From contig UQJF01000138.1 of assembly GCA_900541315.1 (NCBI GenBank), positions 1 through 7,351 on the forward strand: a stretch of DNA of 7,351 nucleotides, in the 5' to 3' direction. This DNA comes from an uncultured Clostridium sp. GTDB taxonomy: Bacteria > Bacillota > Clostridia > Lachnospirales > Lachnospiraceae. Below the pieces are notes generated by a model. It was not told the origin of the DNA. It searched no databases and saw only the letters and a list, made by a program, of their open reading frames with translations. The translations under genes and the position numbers were made by a program. Shown in pieces: positions 1 through 6,185 of this stretch; the first letter of the stretch is position 1, and every line of letters begins with the position of its first letter.

Positions 1-5
1 CCGTG

Positions 6-48
6 AATGCGTTTATACATGGAGGAGCCCTTTCGGACCCTATTGAAC
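6..48 (+). repeat. Left-edge copy of a diverged inverted repeat
   Basis: AATGCG (6-11), CATG (18-21) and CTTTCGGACC (30-39), followed by TA, T and AAC at 41-48, recur in the same order on the minus strand at the right end (7321 down to 7275). Spacers differ by one and three bases. The core 19 bases match at 16 positions. The element runs off the window edge, so its nature is unknown. Confidence 0.4.
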
Positions 49-88
49 TAAATCCCAACATTTATCAAAAGAACCTTGCTTCCCCCAG

Positions 89-117
89 TTGAATTTCCTT
101 AAAAAATATGGTATTCT
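89..117 (+). promoter_or_regulatory. Candidate sigma-A promoter of the transporter operon
   Basis: TTGAAT (89-94) and TATTCT (112-117) are separated by 17 bases, and a TG dinucleotide one base before the -10 (109-110) gives an extended -10 element. Each hexamer matches the consensus at 4 of 6 positions. Transcription would start near 124, giving a leader of roughly 150 bases before the first ATPase gene. The spacing and the extended -10 are visible; use as a promoter is inference. Confidence 0.4.
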
Positions 118-271
118 AGGCTTTAACAATTGTATCTATACTATTATGGCTATTTTTTTTTGCGTTGATACTTTGTCGCTTTAAACTGACGAATGTATTA
201 CTGGCATCCGGTGCTGTCGTCGGATAATATGTTTGTTTACTTATAGAATCCTGTAGAAATGAGAGAAAACC

Positions 272-1285
272 ATGAACCATTCAGAAACATTACTTGAAAT
301 AAAAAATCTGTGTGTGGAATTCAAGACCATGGCCGGAACAGTACACGCAGTAGACCACTTAAGCTATACGCTCCACCGTGGTGAGAAGCTTGGCATCGTT
401 GGGGAAAGCGGAAGTGGAAAAAGCGTGTCTTCCCTGGCCATGATGCAGCTGATCCCAAATCCTCCGGGCAAAGTCACAGGCGGACAGATCTTATATAATG
501 GAAAGGATCTTGTAAAACTTTCTGAACGGGAAATGGAGAAGATCCGCGGAAATGAGATCTCCATGATCTTCCAGGAACCTATGACTTCTTTAAACCCCAT
601 CATCCGCTGTGGAAAGCAGATCGCAGAATCTTTACAGCTTCACAGAGGAATGAAAAAGAAAGAAGCCATGGAAGAGGCCATTAAAATGATGCAGGCTGTT
701 GGGATCGCCAATCCACAGGCCCGTGCTTATGAATATCCCCACCAGATGTCCGGCGGCATGCGCCAGCGTGTGATGATCGCCATGGCTTTGGCCTGTCAGC
801 CGCAGATCCTGATCGCAGATGAACCTACAACCGCTTTGGATGTGACTATCCAGGCACAGATCTTAGACCTGATCCGTGATCTGAACCAGAAAATGAACAC
901 CTCAGTTGTATTTATCACCCATGATCTGGGCGTAGTAAGTGAACTTTGTGATACCGTTATCGTTATGTATAACGGCCACATCGTAGAAAAAGCGCCTGTA
1001 GCTGACATTTTCCGTGAACCTCTTCATCCTTATACACAGGGACTTTTAAGCGCTATCCCAAGGATCACCAAAGAGCGTAAACCATTATCCACCATTGAAG
1101 GCATGGTTCCAAACCCGGTAGAACGCATCAAAGGCTGCCGTTTCTGGCCAAGATGTCCAAAAGCCTGTGACCGTTGCCGTAAGGAAGAACCACCTGTATT
1201 TTCTGTTGGGGAAGACCGCCAGGTACGCTGCTGGCTCTATGCACAGGCAGATAATGGAAGTCAGGAGGCAGTGACCAATGGCTGA
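272..1285 (+). CDS. dppD: Opp/Dpp-family ABC transporter ATPase (DppD/OppD-like)
   Basis: This is one of the two cytoplasmic ATPases that power import of peptides (or, in relatives, nickel or glutathione) through the paired permeases encoded downstream. The 337-residue length is usual for the family. Visible motifs are Walker A GESGSGKS (44-51), Q-loop Q101, signature MSGGMRQR (159-166), Walker B ILIADEP (179-185), D-loop ALD (188-190) and H-loop H217. The C-terminal oligopeptide-transporter extension begins near 250 (PLHPYT) and carries cysteines 289, 295, 299, 302 and 320; relatives of this family bind a [4Fe-4S] cluster with such cysteines. The ATG at 272 follows a weak GAGAG Shine-Dalgarno at 261-265. 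The 3' end overlaps the next ATPase gene by 8 bases, implying translational coupling. The Opp/Dpp family is certain; dipeptide rather than oligopeptide specificity cannot be read from an ATPase. Confidence 0.95.
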   Translation: MNHSETLLEIKNLCVEFKTMAGTVHAVDHLSYTLHRGEKLGIVGESGSGKSVSSLAMMQLIPNPPGKVTGGQILYNGKDLVKLSEREMEKIRGNEISMIFQEPMTSLNPIIRCGKQIAESLQLHRGMKKKEAMEEAIKMMQAVGIANPQARAYEYPHQMSGGMRQRVMIAMALACQPQILIADEPTTALDVTIQAQILDLIRDLNQKMNTSVVFITHDLGVVSELCDTVIVMYNGHIVEKAPVADIFREPLHPYTQGLLSAIPRITKERKPLSTIEGMVPNPVERIKGCRFWPRCPKACDRCRKEEPPVFSVGEDRQVRCWLYAQADNGSQEAVTNG

Positions 1286-2252
1286 TGAAAGCAAGAACAA
1301 AGACGTACTGGTCCACGCAGACCATGTAAAAGTATATTTTAAAGGAAAAGACAAAAAATCCGGCACAGTACGTGCCGTAGACGATATTTCATTTGATATT
1401 TTCGCAGGGGAGACCTTCGGCGTAGTTGGTGAGTCCGGCTGCGGAAAAAGTACCTTAGGACGTACCCTGATCCGCCTGATCCCCGCTACTGACGGCCATG
1501 TTTATCTGGACGGGGAAGATATTTCCGGTTTAAAGGGAAAAGCCTTAAAGCAGATGCGTAAGAAAGCCCAGATCATTTTTCAGGATCCTTCCGCATGCTT
1601 AAATCCAAGACGTACGGTGCGCCAGATCCTTATGGAACCTTTCCAGATCCACCATATGACAGGTTCCATGGATGTAGACGCAAGGATCGAGGAGCTGCTT
1701 CACTTAGTAGGCCTTGACACCTATCATTTAAGCCGTTATCCACATGAGCTTTCCGGTGGTCAGAAACAGCGTATCGGTATTGCAAGAGCACTGGCCTTAG
1801 AACCAAAGCTTATTATCTGCGATGAAGCAGTTTCTGCTCTTGACGTATCTGTCCAGGCACAGGTCTTAAACCTGCTCCAGGAATTAAAAGAACGTCTGGG
1901 ACTGACCTATTTCTTCATCTCCCACAACTTAAACGTTGTTTACCAGGTCAGTGACCGTGTAGGTGTTATGTATCTGGGAAAAATGGTGGAGATCGCCGCT
2001 TATGACCAGCTATATGAGAAACGTTATCATCCTTATACAGAGGCTCTTTTATCTGCTATTCCCCAGGTTGATGCAGATGACAGGACAGAACGCATCCACT
2101 TAACAGGTGAGGTTCCAAGTCCTTCTAACCCGCCTTCCGGCTGCCCGTTCCACACCCGCTGTCCGAAAGCCTGTGATATCTGCTCCAAAGAGATCCCACA
2201 GTTAAAAGAGATTGAAAAAGGTCATTTTGTGGCATGTCATTTATATCAGTAA
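1278..2252 (+). CDS. dppF: Opp/Dpp-family ABC transporter ATPase (DppF/OppF-like)
   Basis: This is the second ATPase of the importer, expected to form a heterodimer with the preceding product on the cytoplasmic face of the permease pair. The 324 residues contain Walker A GESGCGKS (51-58), Q-loop Q102, signature LSGGQKQR (158-165), Walker B LIICDEAV (178-185, catalytic E183), D-loop ALD (187-189) and H-loop H216. The Walker B is DEAV rather than the commoner DEPV, and the H-loop reads SHN where SHD is usual; both look tolerable. The C-terminal extension has cysteines 289, 295, 299, 302 and 320, matching the partner ATPase. A strong AGGAGG (1263-1268) lies inside the upstream gene, 9 bases before the ATG, and the start overlaps that gene by 8 bases. 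The family assignment is secure; the substrate is not determined by this subunit. Confidence 0.95.
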   Translation: MADESKNKDVLVHADHVKVYFKGKDKKSGTVRAVDDISFDIFAGETFGVVGESGCGKSTLGRTLIRLIPATDGHVYLDGEDISGLKGKALKQMRKKAQIIFQDPSACLNPRRTVRQILMEPFQIHHMTGSMDVDARIEELLHLVGLDTYHLSRYPHELSGGQKQRIGIARALALEPKLIICDEAVSALDVSVQAQVLNLLQELKERLGLTYFFISHNLNVVYQVSDRVGVMYLGKMVEIAAYDQLYEKRYHPYTEALLSAIPQVDADDRTERIHLTGEVPSPSNPPSGCPFHTRCPKACDICSKEIPQLKEIEKGHFVACHLYQ

Positions 2253-2287
2253 ATGAATTTTACCAGCACATAAAATATTGCTTTATC

Positions 2288-2305
2288 ACAGCTTTTTAAA
2301 GCTGT
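2288..2305. repeat. Short inverted repeat after the second ATPase gene
   Basis: ACAGCTTT (2288-2295) and AAAGCTGT (2298-2305) are perfect complements around TT, so an RNA stem would have about 7 pairs with a 4-base loop. Outside lie TATTG (2276-2280) and CAATA (2308-2312), also complementary, with unequal unpaired stretches between. There is no T-run after it on either strand, so it is a poor intrinsic terminator. It could be an operator, a weak processing site or chance. It sits 35 bases after the stop codon of the upstream ATPase gene. Confidence 0.4.
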
Positions 2306-2320
2306 ATCAATAAGTACTAA

Positions 2321-2483
2321 ATGTTCTCTCTGAATCTTTCTGTGCTTGATTTTGTGAGAAGATTTTTTGTCAGTTGTGCCCAAATTTCTGAGGCGTACGT
2401 GGAACGTACGTCGATGAAATTTGGGTGCGACTGGCGGAAAATCGGCCACAAAAGCAAGTGCAGGAAAGACTCCGAGAGGACAT
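2321..2483. repeat. 163-base near-complete inverted repeat (MITE-like element or structured mRNA leader)
   Basis: The arms 2321-2400 and 2404-2483 pair along their whole 80-base length around a GGA loop (2401-2403). By hand alignment about 61 Watson-Crick and 10 G-U pairs form, with only two single-base bulges (A2357, G2463) and a 3x3 internal loop (2389-2391/2413-2415). The longest unbroken block is 28 pairs (2361-2388 with 2416-2443). The outer ends read ATGTTCTCTC and GAGAGGACAT, and CTAA occurs immediately outside both ends (2317-2320 and 2484-2487), as a target-site duplication would. No transposase is encoded. The element ends about 10 bases before the binding-protein ribosome binding site and has no terminal T-run, so it is not a terminator. 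The structure is seen directly; mobile origin and any role in mRNA stability or RNase III processing are inference. I do not recognise the family. Confidence 0.8.
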
Positions 2484-2492
2484 CTAAACAAG

Positions 2493-2498
2493 AGGAGG
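2493..2498 (+). promoter_or_regulatory. Ribosome binding site fixing the binding-protein start
   Basis: A perfect AGGAGG lies 8 bases before the ATG at 2507. It selects that codon, which opens a lipoprotein signal, over the in-frame ATG at 2321, which is the first base triplet of the long hairpin and has no Shine-Dalgarno sequence before it. Confidence 0.9.
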
Positions 2499-2506
2499 AT
2501 TTTATT

Positions 2507-4147
2507 ATGAAAAACAAAAAGCTCTTAGCCTTCGCCCTCTCCATGGCAGTTGCAGCAGGCTGCACGGCATGTGGCGGCGGACAGGCATCCACAGACACTT
2601 CTGCAGCAGGTTCATCTGGCAGCACCCAGGCAGAAAGCAGTTCCACCGGCGACAACACTGTTATCGTTGCCATGGGTTCCGGCTTCTCCACTCTGGATCC
2701 TGGTTATGTTTACGAAAAATACCCACAGCTGATCGTAAATGCCTGCTATGAAAACCTGTTTAAATTCTATGAAAATAATGGCACACCACAGCCTTGTCTG
2801 GCAGATACTTACGAGTTTTCTGAAGACGGCTTAACATTGACTGTCAAGTTAAAAGACGGCCTGACCTTTGCAAGTGGCAATAAGATCACATCTGCTGATG
2901 TTGCATTCAGTATCAACCGTACCAAGAACTTAAAGGGAAATCCTTCTTTCATCTGCGATACCATTGAAAGCATTGAAACTCCAGATGATGCTACTGTGAT
3001 CTTCCACTTAAACCAGCCTGACAGTGCCATTCTCTCCAAGCTGACTTACAGTTCTCTGGCTATCCTTGACAGCGCTGTTGTAAAGGAAAATGGCGGTACT
3101 GATGCAGAAGATGCTTCTTCCACTGATACTGCACAGAGCTTCCTTGATAATGCAAGTGCAGGAAGCGGCATGTACATCCTGACCAGCTACACTCCCGATG
3201 AGGAAGTTGTTCTGGAAAAAAACCCGAATTACTGGGGTACTTCTACTAATGTAGACAAGTACATTTTAAAGATCCAGCCAGATGCAAATACCCAGATGAT
3301 GACTTTATCTGCCGGAGATATTGATGTTGCATTAAACCTGACTGACGATACTTTAGAGGAACTGGGATCTGCTGAAAATGTTGAGATTGTAAACGGAACC
3401 ACAAAGATGATCGGTTTCGTTATGATGAACATGAACGAAGAATACGGCGGACCTGTTTCCAATCCAGATGTGCAGAAAGCCATCCGCAAGGCTTTAGATT
3501 ACTCCGGAATCCGCATGATCTGCGGTGACGGCACCTTAACTCCATATTCTATCATTCAGGACGGATTTATGGGAAGCAAGGGAACACGCCCAGATGACTA
3601 CACTAACATCGAAGAAGCAAAGCAGCTGTTAGCTGATGCCGGTTATCCGGACGGCTTTGACGTAGATATGACTGTTTCTGACCTGGATATGGAAGGCATC
3701 CTTTTAACTGACCTGGCCCAGAAGGTAAAGGATGACTTATCCCAGATCGGTATTAATGTAAATATCACAACAGAAGCATGGGCAGCAGGCTACGGCGATG
3801 CTTACAGAAACGGAACTCTTGGCTTTACTGTTATGTACTGGGGCGTAGATTACAGCGATCCTAACGTACAGCTGGAATTCCTTCCAGGCGGTACTGTAGG
3901 ACTAAGAGGCGGATGGACTGCTGAAATGAACCCGGAACTGGCTGCAATGTCCCAGGAAGCAATGGAAGCAACTGACAATGATGCCCGCACCCAGGTTCTG
4001 GAAAATATCCAGGATGCAATGTATGAGGACGGTCCGTTCATCGTGATCGCACAGGCTCCTGCTCATATTGCCCACAGCACCAGATTAGATGGCGTAGATA
4101 TCTTTGATTCCTATACCATTGATCTGACTGCAATAAACGTAAAGTAA
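2507..4147 (+). CDS. Peptide ABC transporter substrate-binding lipoprotein (SBP_bac_5 family)
   Basis: This extracytoplasmic lipoprotein captures the substrate and delivers it to the permease pair encoded just downstream. The 546 residues begin with a lipoprotein signal: basic MKNKK, a hydrophobic stretch, then AAGC with C19 as the likely lipidated residue (C22 is an alternative). A Gly/Ser/Thr-rich linker runs to about residue 50. Family 5 landmarks follow: STLDPGYVYEKYPQ (61-74), the GSGMYIL...NPNYWG segment (219-244), VQKAIRKALDY (322-332), AKQLLADAGYPDGF (371-384) and YWGVDYSDPN (444-453). The length is typical. The start at 2507 is chosen because of the AGGAGG and the signal peptide; the frame stays open back to 2321 but that adds 62 codons read from the hairpin. 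Peptides are the likely ligand because the genes lie beside an M24 peptidase, but nickel, glutathione or sugar-peptide binding is not excluded by the fold. Confidence 0.93.
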   Translation: MKNKKLLAFALSMAVAAGCTACGGGQASTDTSAAGSSGSTQAESSSTGDNTVIVAMGSGFSTLDPGYVYEKYPQLIVNACYENLFKFYENNGTPQPCLADTYEFSEDGLTLTVKLKDGLTFASGNKITSADVAFSINRTKNLKGNPSFICDTIESIETPDDATVIFHLNQPDSAILSKLTYSSLAILDSAVVKENGGTDAEDASSTDTAQSFLDNASAGSGMYILTSYTPDEEVVLEKNPNYWGTSTNVDKYILKIQPDANTQMMTLSAGDIDVALNLTDDTLEELGSAENVEIVNGTTKMIGFVMMNMNEEYGGPVSNPDVQKAIRKALDYSGIRMICGDGTLTPYSIIQDGFMGSKGTRPDDYTNIEEAKQLLADAGYPDGFDVDMTVSDLDMEGILLTDLAQKVKDDLSQIGINVNITTEAWAAGYGDAYRNGTLGFTVMYWGVDYSDPNVQLEFLPGGTVGLRGGWTAEMNPELAAMSQEAMEATDNDARTQVLENIQDAMYEDGPFIVIAQAPAHIAHSTRLDGVDIFDSYTIDLTAINVK

Positions 4148-4176
4148 AATAACGCAGAGAAAGGTACCAGATCCAA

Positions 4177-5196
4177 ATGGGAGAGTTGAAATTTATTGGA
4201 AAACGTGTGGTTTATCTGGCAGTTATGCTGTTCGGCGTTGCCACCCTGGTGTTCATCCTTACAAAGATGATACCTGGCGACCCGGTAGTTGCAAACCTGA
4301 GCCAGAGAGCTTTAAATGATCCTGAGATCGTAGCGGCCTACCGTGCAAAGCACGGTCTGGACCGTCCGCTCATTGTGCAGTATATCTATTACATCCGTGA
4401 TCTTCTGCACTTTGACCTGGGAACCTCTATCCGAACCAGCCGTCCGGTACTGGACGATCTGGCAAGATGCTATCCCGCTACTCTGGAACTGGCCCTGTTT
4501 TCCATCGTGATTGCTTCTGTTTTCGGCATCCTGTTTGGTATCATTTCCGCCATCCGCCGCAACAGTATCTTAGATCAGATCGTCCGGGCCATTTCCGTAA
4601 CCGGCGTCAGCATTCCGGCTTTCTGGTTTGCGCTGCTGATGCTGTATTTCTTCTACTATAAGTTAAAAATATTCCCGGGACCGGGCCGTTTAAGCAATTC
4701 TTTCTCTGCCCCGGCCTCCGTTACGGGAATGTATGTGATCGACAGTCTGATCGAGGGAAATCCGGCAAAAGCCATGGATGCCATCCGTCACCTGATCCTT
4801 CCAAGTATTGTTCTGGCTGCCTTTACCATGGGCCTGATCACCAGAACCACCCGTTCTAACCTGTTAGATGCCTTGTCTACTGACTATGTCCGCACAGCAA
4901 AGGCAAAAGGCTTAAACAGTCTCTGCCTGATCTTAAAACATGCACTTGGAAATGCACTGATCCCGGTTATGACCGTTATTGGACTGGGACTTGGAAACCT
5001 TCTTGGCGGTATGGTATTAGTAGAAACCATTTTCAAATGGCCGGGAGTAGGCCAGTTTGCCTACGAATCCGTCATGGCAGCTGACTATCCGGCGATCATC
5101 GGCGTGGCACTGCTGATCGCATTAAACTATATGATCATCAATACAGTGGTTGATATCCTTTACGGCATTATCGACCCAAGAGTGAGGTGCAATTAA
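4177..5196 (+). CDS. dppB: Opp/Dpp-family ABC transporter permease (DppB/OppB-like)
   Basis: This is an integral membrane subunit forming half of the translocation channel. Its 339 residues show the typical DppB plan: an N-terminal membrane helix (about 11-30) ending in KMIPGDP (30-36), an external region (about 40-95), then helices near 102-125, 137-162, 207-223, 257-285 and 304-330. The EAA-type loop that contacts the ATPases is DYVRTAKAKGL (236-246) followed by HALGNALIPV (255-264). VETIFKWPGVGQ (282-293) and the C-terminal DPRVR (333-337) are further family hallmarks. The ATG lies 29 bases after the binding-protein stop, with AGAGAAAGG (4156-4164) as a rather distant Shine-Dalgarno. Only 2 bases separate its stop from the next start. 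Family assignment is firm; substrate is inferred from context. Confidence 0.95.
   Translation: MGELKFIGKRVVYLAVMLFGVATLVFILTKMIPGDPVVANLSQRALNDPEIVAAYRAKHGLDRPLIVQYIYYIRDLLHFDLGTSIRTSRPVLDDLARCYPATLELALFSIVIASVFGILFGIISAIRRNSILDQIVRAISVTGVSIPAFWFALLMLYFFYYKLKIFPGPGRLSNSFSAPASVTGMYVIDSLIEGNPAKAMDAIRHLILPSIVLAAFTMGLITRTTRSNLLDALSTDYVRTAKAKGLNSLCLILKHALGNALIPVMTVIGLGLGNLLGGMVLVETIFKWPGVGQFAYESVMAADYPAIIGVALLIALNYMIINTVVDILYGIIDPRVRCN
5184..5187 (+). promoter_or_regulatory. Ribosome binding site fixing the second permease start
   Basis: GAGG lies 11 bases before the ATG at 5199, inside the end of the preceding permease gene. It argues against the in-frame GTG at 5187, which would have no room for a Shine-Dalgarno and would add only four residues. 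Confidence 0.6.
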
Positions 5197-5198
5197 CC

Positions 5199-6035
5199 AT
5201 GATCCATTCCCTGAAAAAATTATTAAAATCCAATTACCTGTTTACATTGGGTATTTTGATCTGTCTTGGATGGATCTTAGCAGCTGTTTTAGCACCTGTT
5301 ATTGCTCCTTACAACCCAATTACACAGGATCTGTCCATGCGTTTAAAGGCACCTTCTGCCATCCACTGGTTCGGCACAGATAACTTTGGACGTGACATTT
5401 TCAGCCGTGTGATCTACGGCGGACGTTATTCTCTTCTTGCAGGGTGTCTCTCCGTTATCATTGCAGGCATTATCGGCACCTTTTACGGCGCACTGGCCGG
5501 TTACGCAGGCGGCTGGCTGGATAATGTGATGATGCGTTTTTCCGAAATGATCCTGTCTTTCCCATCCTTGATCCTGGCAATGATCATCAACGCAGTTATG
5601 GGCTCCAACCTGTTCAACACCATGTTTGCCCTTGTCATTGTTTCATGGCCTACTTACGCACGCCTGATGCGAAGCGTTGTTCTAAGCGTAAAGGAAAATG
5701 AATACGTGAATGCAGCGGAGGCCCTTGGTGCTTCCCGCATGCGTATCCTTTTAAAAGAGATCATCCCAAACAGCGTCAGCTCCGTATTGATCATGGCTAC
5801 CACAGATATCGGAAACAAGATACTGATGTTCTCTACTTTAAGCTTCTTGGGACTTGGTTCCGCCCCGCCAACACCGGAATGGGGAATGATGGTTTCTGAC
5901 GGCGTAGATTACTTCAATAAATTCTGGGTTGCCGGTTTTCCGGGACTTGCCATTTTCACCATGGCAGTAGGTGCCAATTTCATTGGCGATGGTTTAAGAG
6001 ACCTGTTAGATCCGAAACTGAGAACACAATTTTAA
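5199..6035 (+). CDS. dppC: Opp/Dpp-family ABC transporter permease (DppC/OppC-like)
   Basis: This is the second membrane subunit of the importer, pairing with the DppB-like protein. The 278 residues start with a basic segment and a membrane helix (about 13-36) ending in the typical APVIAPYNP. The DppC hallmark GTDNFGRDIFSRVIYGGR spans 59-76. Helices follow near 78-103, 116-136, 139-158, 193-218 and 246-262. The EAA loop is EYVNAAEALGASR...EIIPN (168-191). FLGLGSAPPTPEWGMM (216-231) and GDGLRDLLDPKLR (263-275) close the family pattern. The ATG at 5199 is preferred over GTG 5187 because of the GAGG placement; that adds or removes four residues only. The gene starts 2 bases after the upstream stop, so coupled translation is likely. 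It ends the transporter genes and is followed by a 150-base gap. Confidence 0.95.
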   Translation: MIHSLKKLLKSNYLFTLGILICLGWILAAVLAPVIAPYNPITQDLSMRLKAPSAIHWFGTDNFGRDIFSRVIYGGRYSLLAGCLSVIIAGIIGTFYGALAGYAGGWLDNVMMRFSEMILSFPSLILAMIINAVMGSNLFNTMFALVIVSWPTYARLMRSVVLSVKENEYVNAAEALGASRMRILLKEIIPNSVSSVLIMATTDIGNKILMFSTLSFLGLGSAPPTPEWGMMVSDGVDYFNKFWVAGFPGLAIFTMAVGANFIGDGLRDLLDPKLRTQF

Positions 6036-6087
6036 TGGCAAACTTTCTCATCTGTCCTGCATGCAGATACGTAAAAAGCAAGGTTGC

Positions 6088-6116
6088 CTGACAACACTAT
6101 CATAGTACAGTATTAT
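6088..6116 (+). promoter_or_regulatory. Candidate promoter for the M24 peptidase gene
   Basis: CTGACA (6088-6093) and TATTAT (6111-6116) each match the sigma-A consensus at 5 of 6 positions and are separated by exactly 17 bases, the best promoter match I find in the window. Transcription would start around 6122-6124, inside the left arm of the hairpin that begins at 6113. It would let the peptidase gene be expressed independently of the transporter operon. Function is inferred. Confidence 0.55.
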
Positions 6117-6153
6117 GGCGCCGGAAGGCTGGTTTTCAGCCCCGGCGCCATGA
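6113..6153 (+). terminator. GC-rich terminator-like hairpin between the second permease gene and the peptidase gene
   Basis: ATGGCGCCGG (6115-6124) pairs perfectly with CCGGCGCCAT (6142-6151), and GGCTG (6127-6131) with CAGCC (6137-6141), around a 5-base loop with an unpaired AA (6125-6126). This makes 15 strong pairs, and two weaker pairs extend the base. The sequence after it is TGAATTTATAAAAG, AT-rich but without a clean T-run, so termination may be partial; it could instead protect the 3' end of the transporter mRNA. The minus strand has no T-run after the stem either. The hairpin is certain; its role as a terminator is inferred. Confidence 0.5.
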
Positions 6154-6185
6154 ATTTATAAAAGTTATAAAGGAGAATATTTATC

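Larger units (their letters stand above)
1..271. other. Upstream non-coding leader
   Basis: No convincing gene is visible in this 271-base stretch. It is AT-rich from about 95 onward, with a run of nine T at 153-161 that has no GC-rich stem before it and so does not look like an intrinsic terminator. ACAATTGT (126-133) is a short perfect palindrome, and ATCCG/CGGAT (206-210/221-225) is a weak inverted repeat; neither is recognised as a known operator. A candidate promoter (89-117) and a repeat-like edge (6-48) are listed separately. A + strand frame is open from the window edge to a stop at 90-92, about 29 codons; it may be the tail of an upstream gene or chance. Confidence 0.6.

Noticed and set aside
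3..92. Open plus-strand frame from the window edge as a partial upstream gene
   Set aside because: Only about 29 codons are visible, no family is recognisable, and the same bases belong to the edge repeat; a gene cannot be supported.
153..161. T9 run as an intrinsic terminator
   Set aside because: No GC-rich stem precedes it on the plus strand and there is no matching structure on the minus strand.
364..603. Minus-strand open frame within the first ATPase gene
   Set aside because: It lies antisense to conserved ATPase motifs and has no ribosome binding site or family resemblance; it is a shadow of the real gene.
1085..1366. Minus-strand open frames across the junction of the two ATPase genes
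   Set aside because: They oppose well-supported coding sequence with conserved cysteine tails and have low-quality composition.
2321..2483. Long hairpin as a retron or intrinsic terminator
   Set aside because: No reverse transcriptase gene is present and no T-run follows the stem; the structure is better described as a MITE-like repeat or a leader hairpin.
2246..2691. Minus-strand open frames through the long hairpin
   Set aside because: An inverted repeat free of stops on one strand tends to be open on the other too. No start signal or recognisable protein is present.
4467..4661. Plus-strand open frame inside the first permease gene
   Set aside because: It is an out-of-frame shadow of a typical permease membrane region with no credible start.
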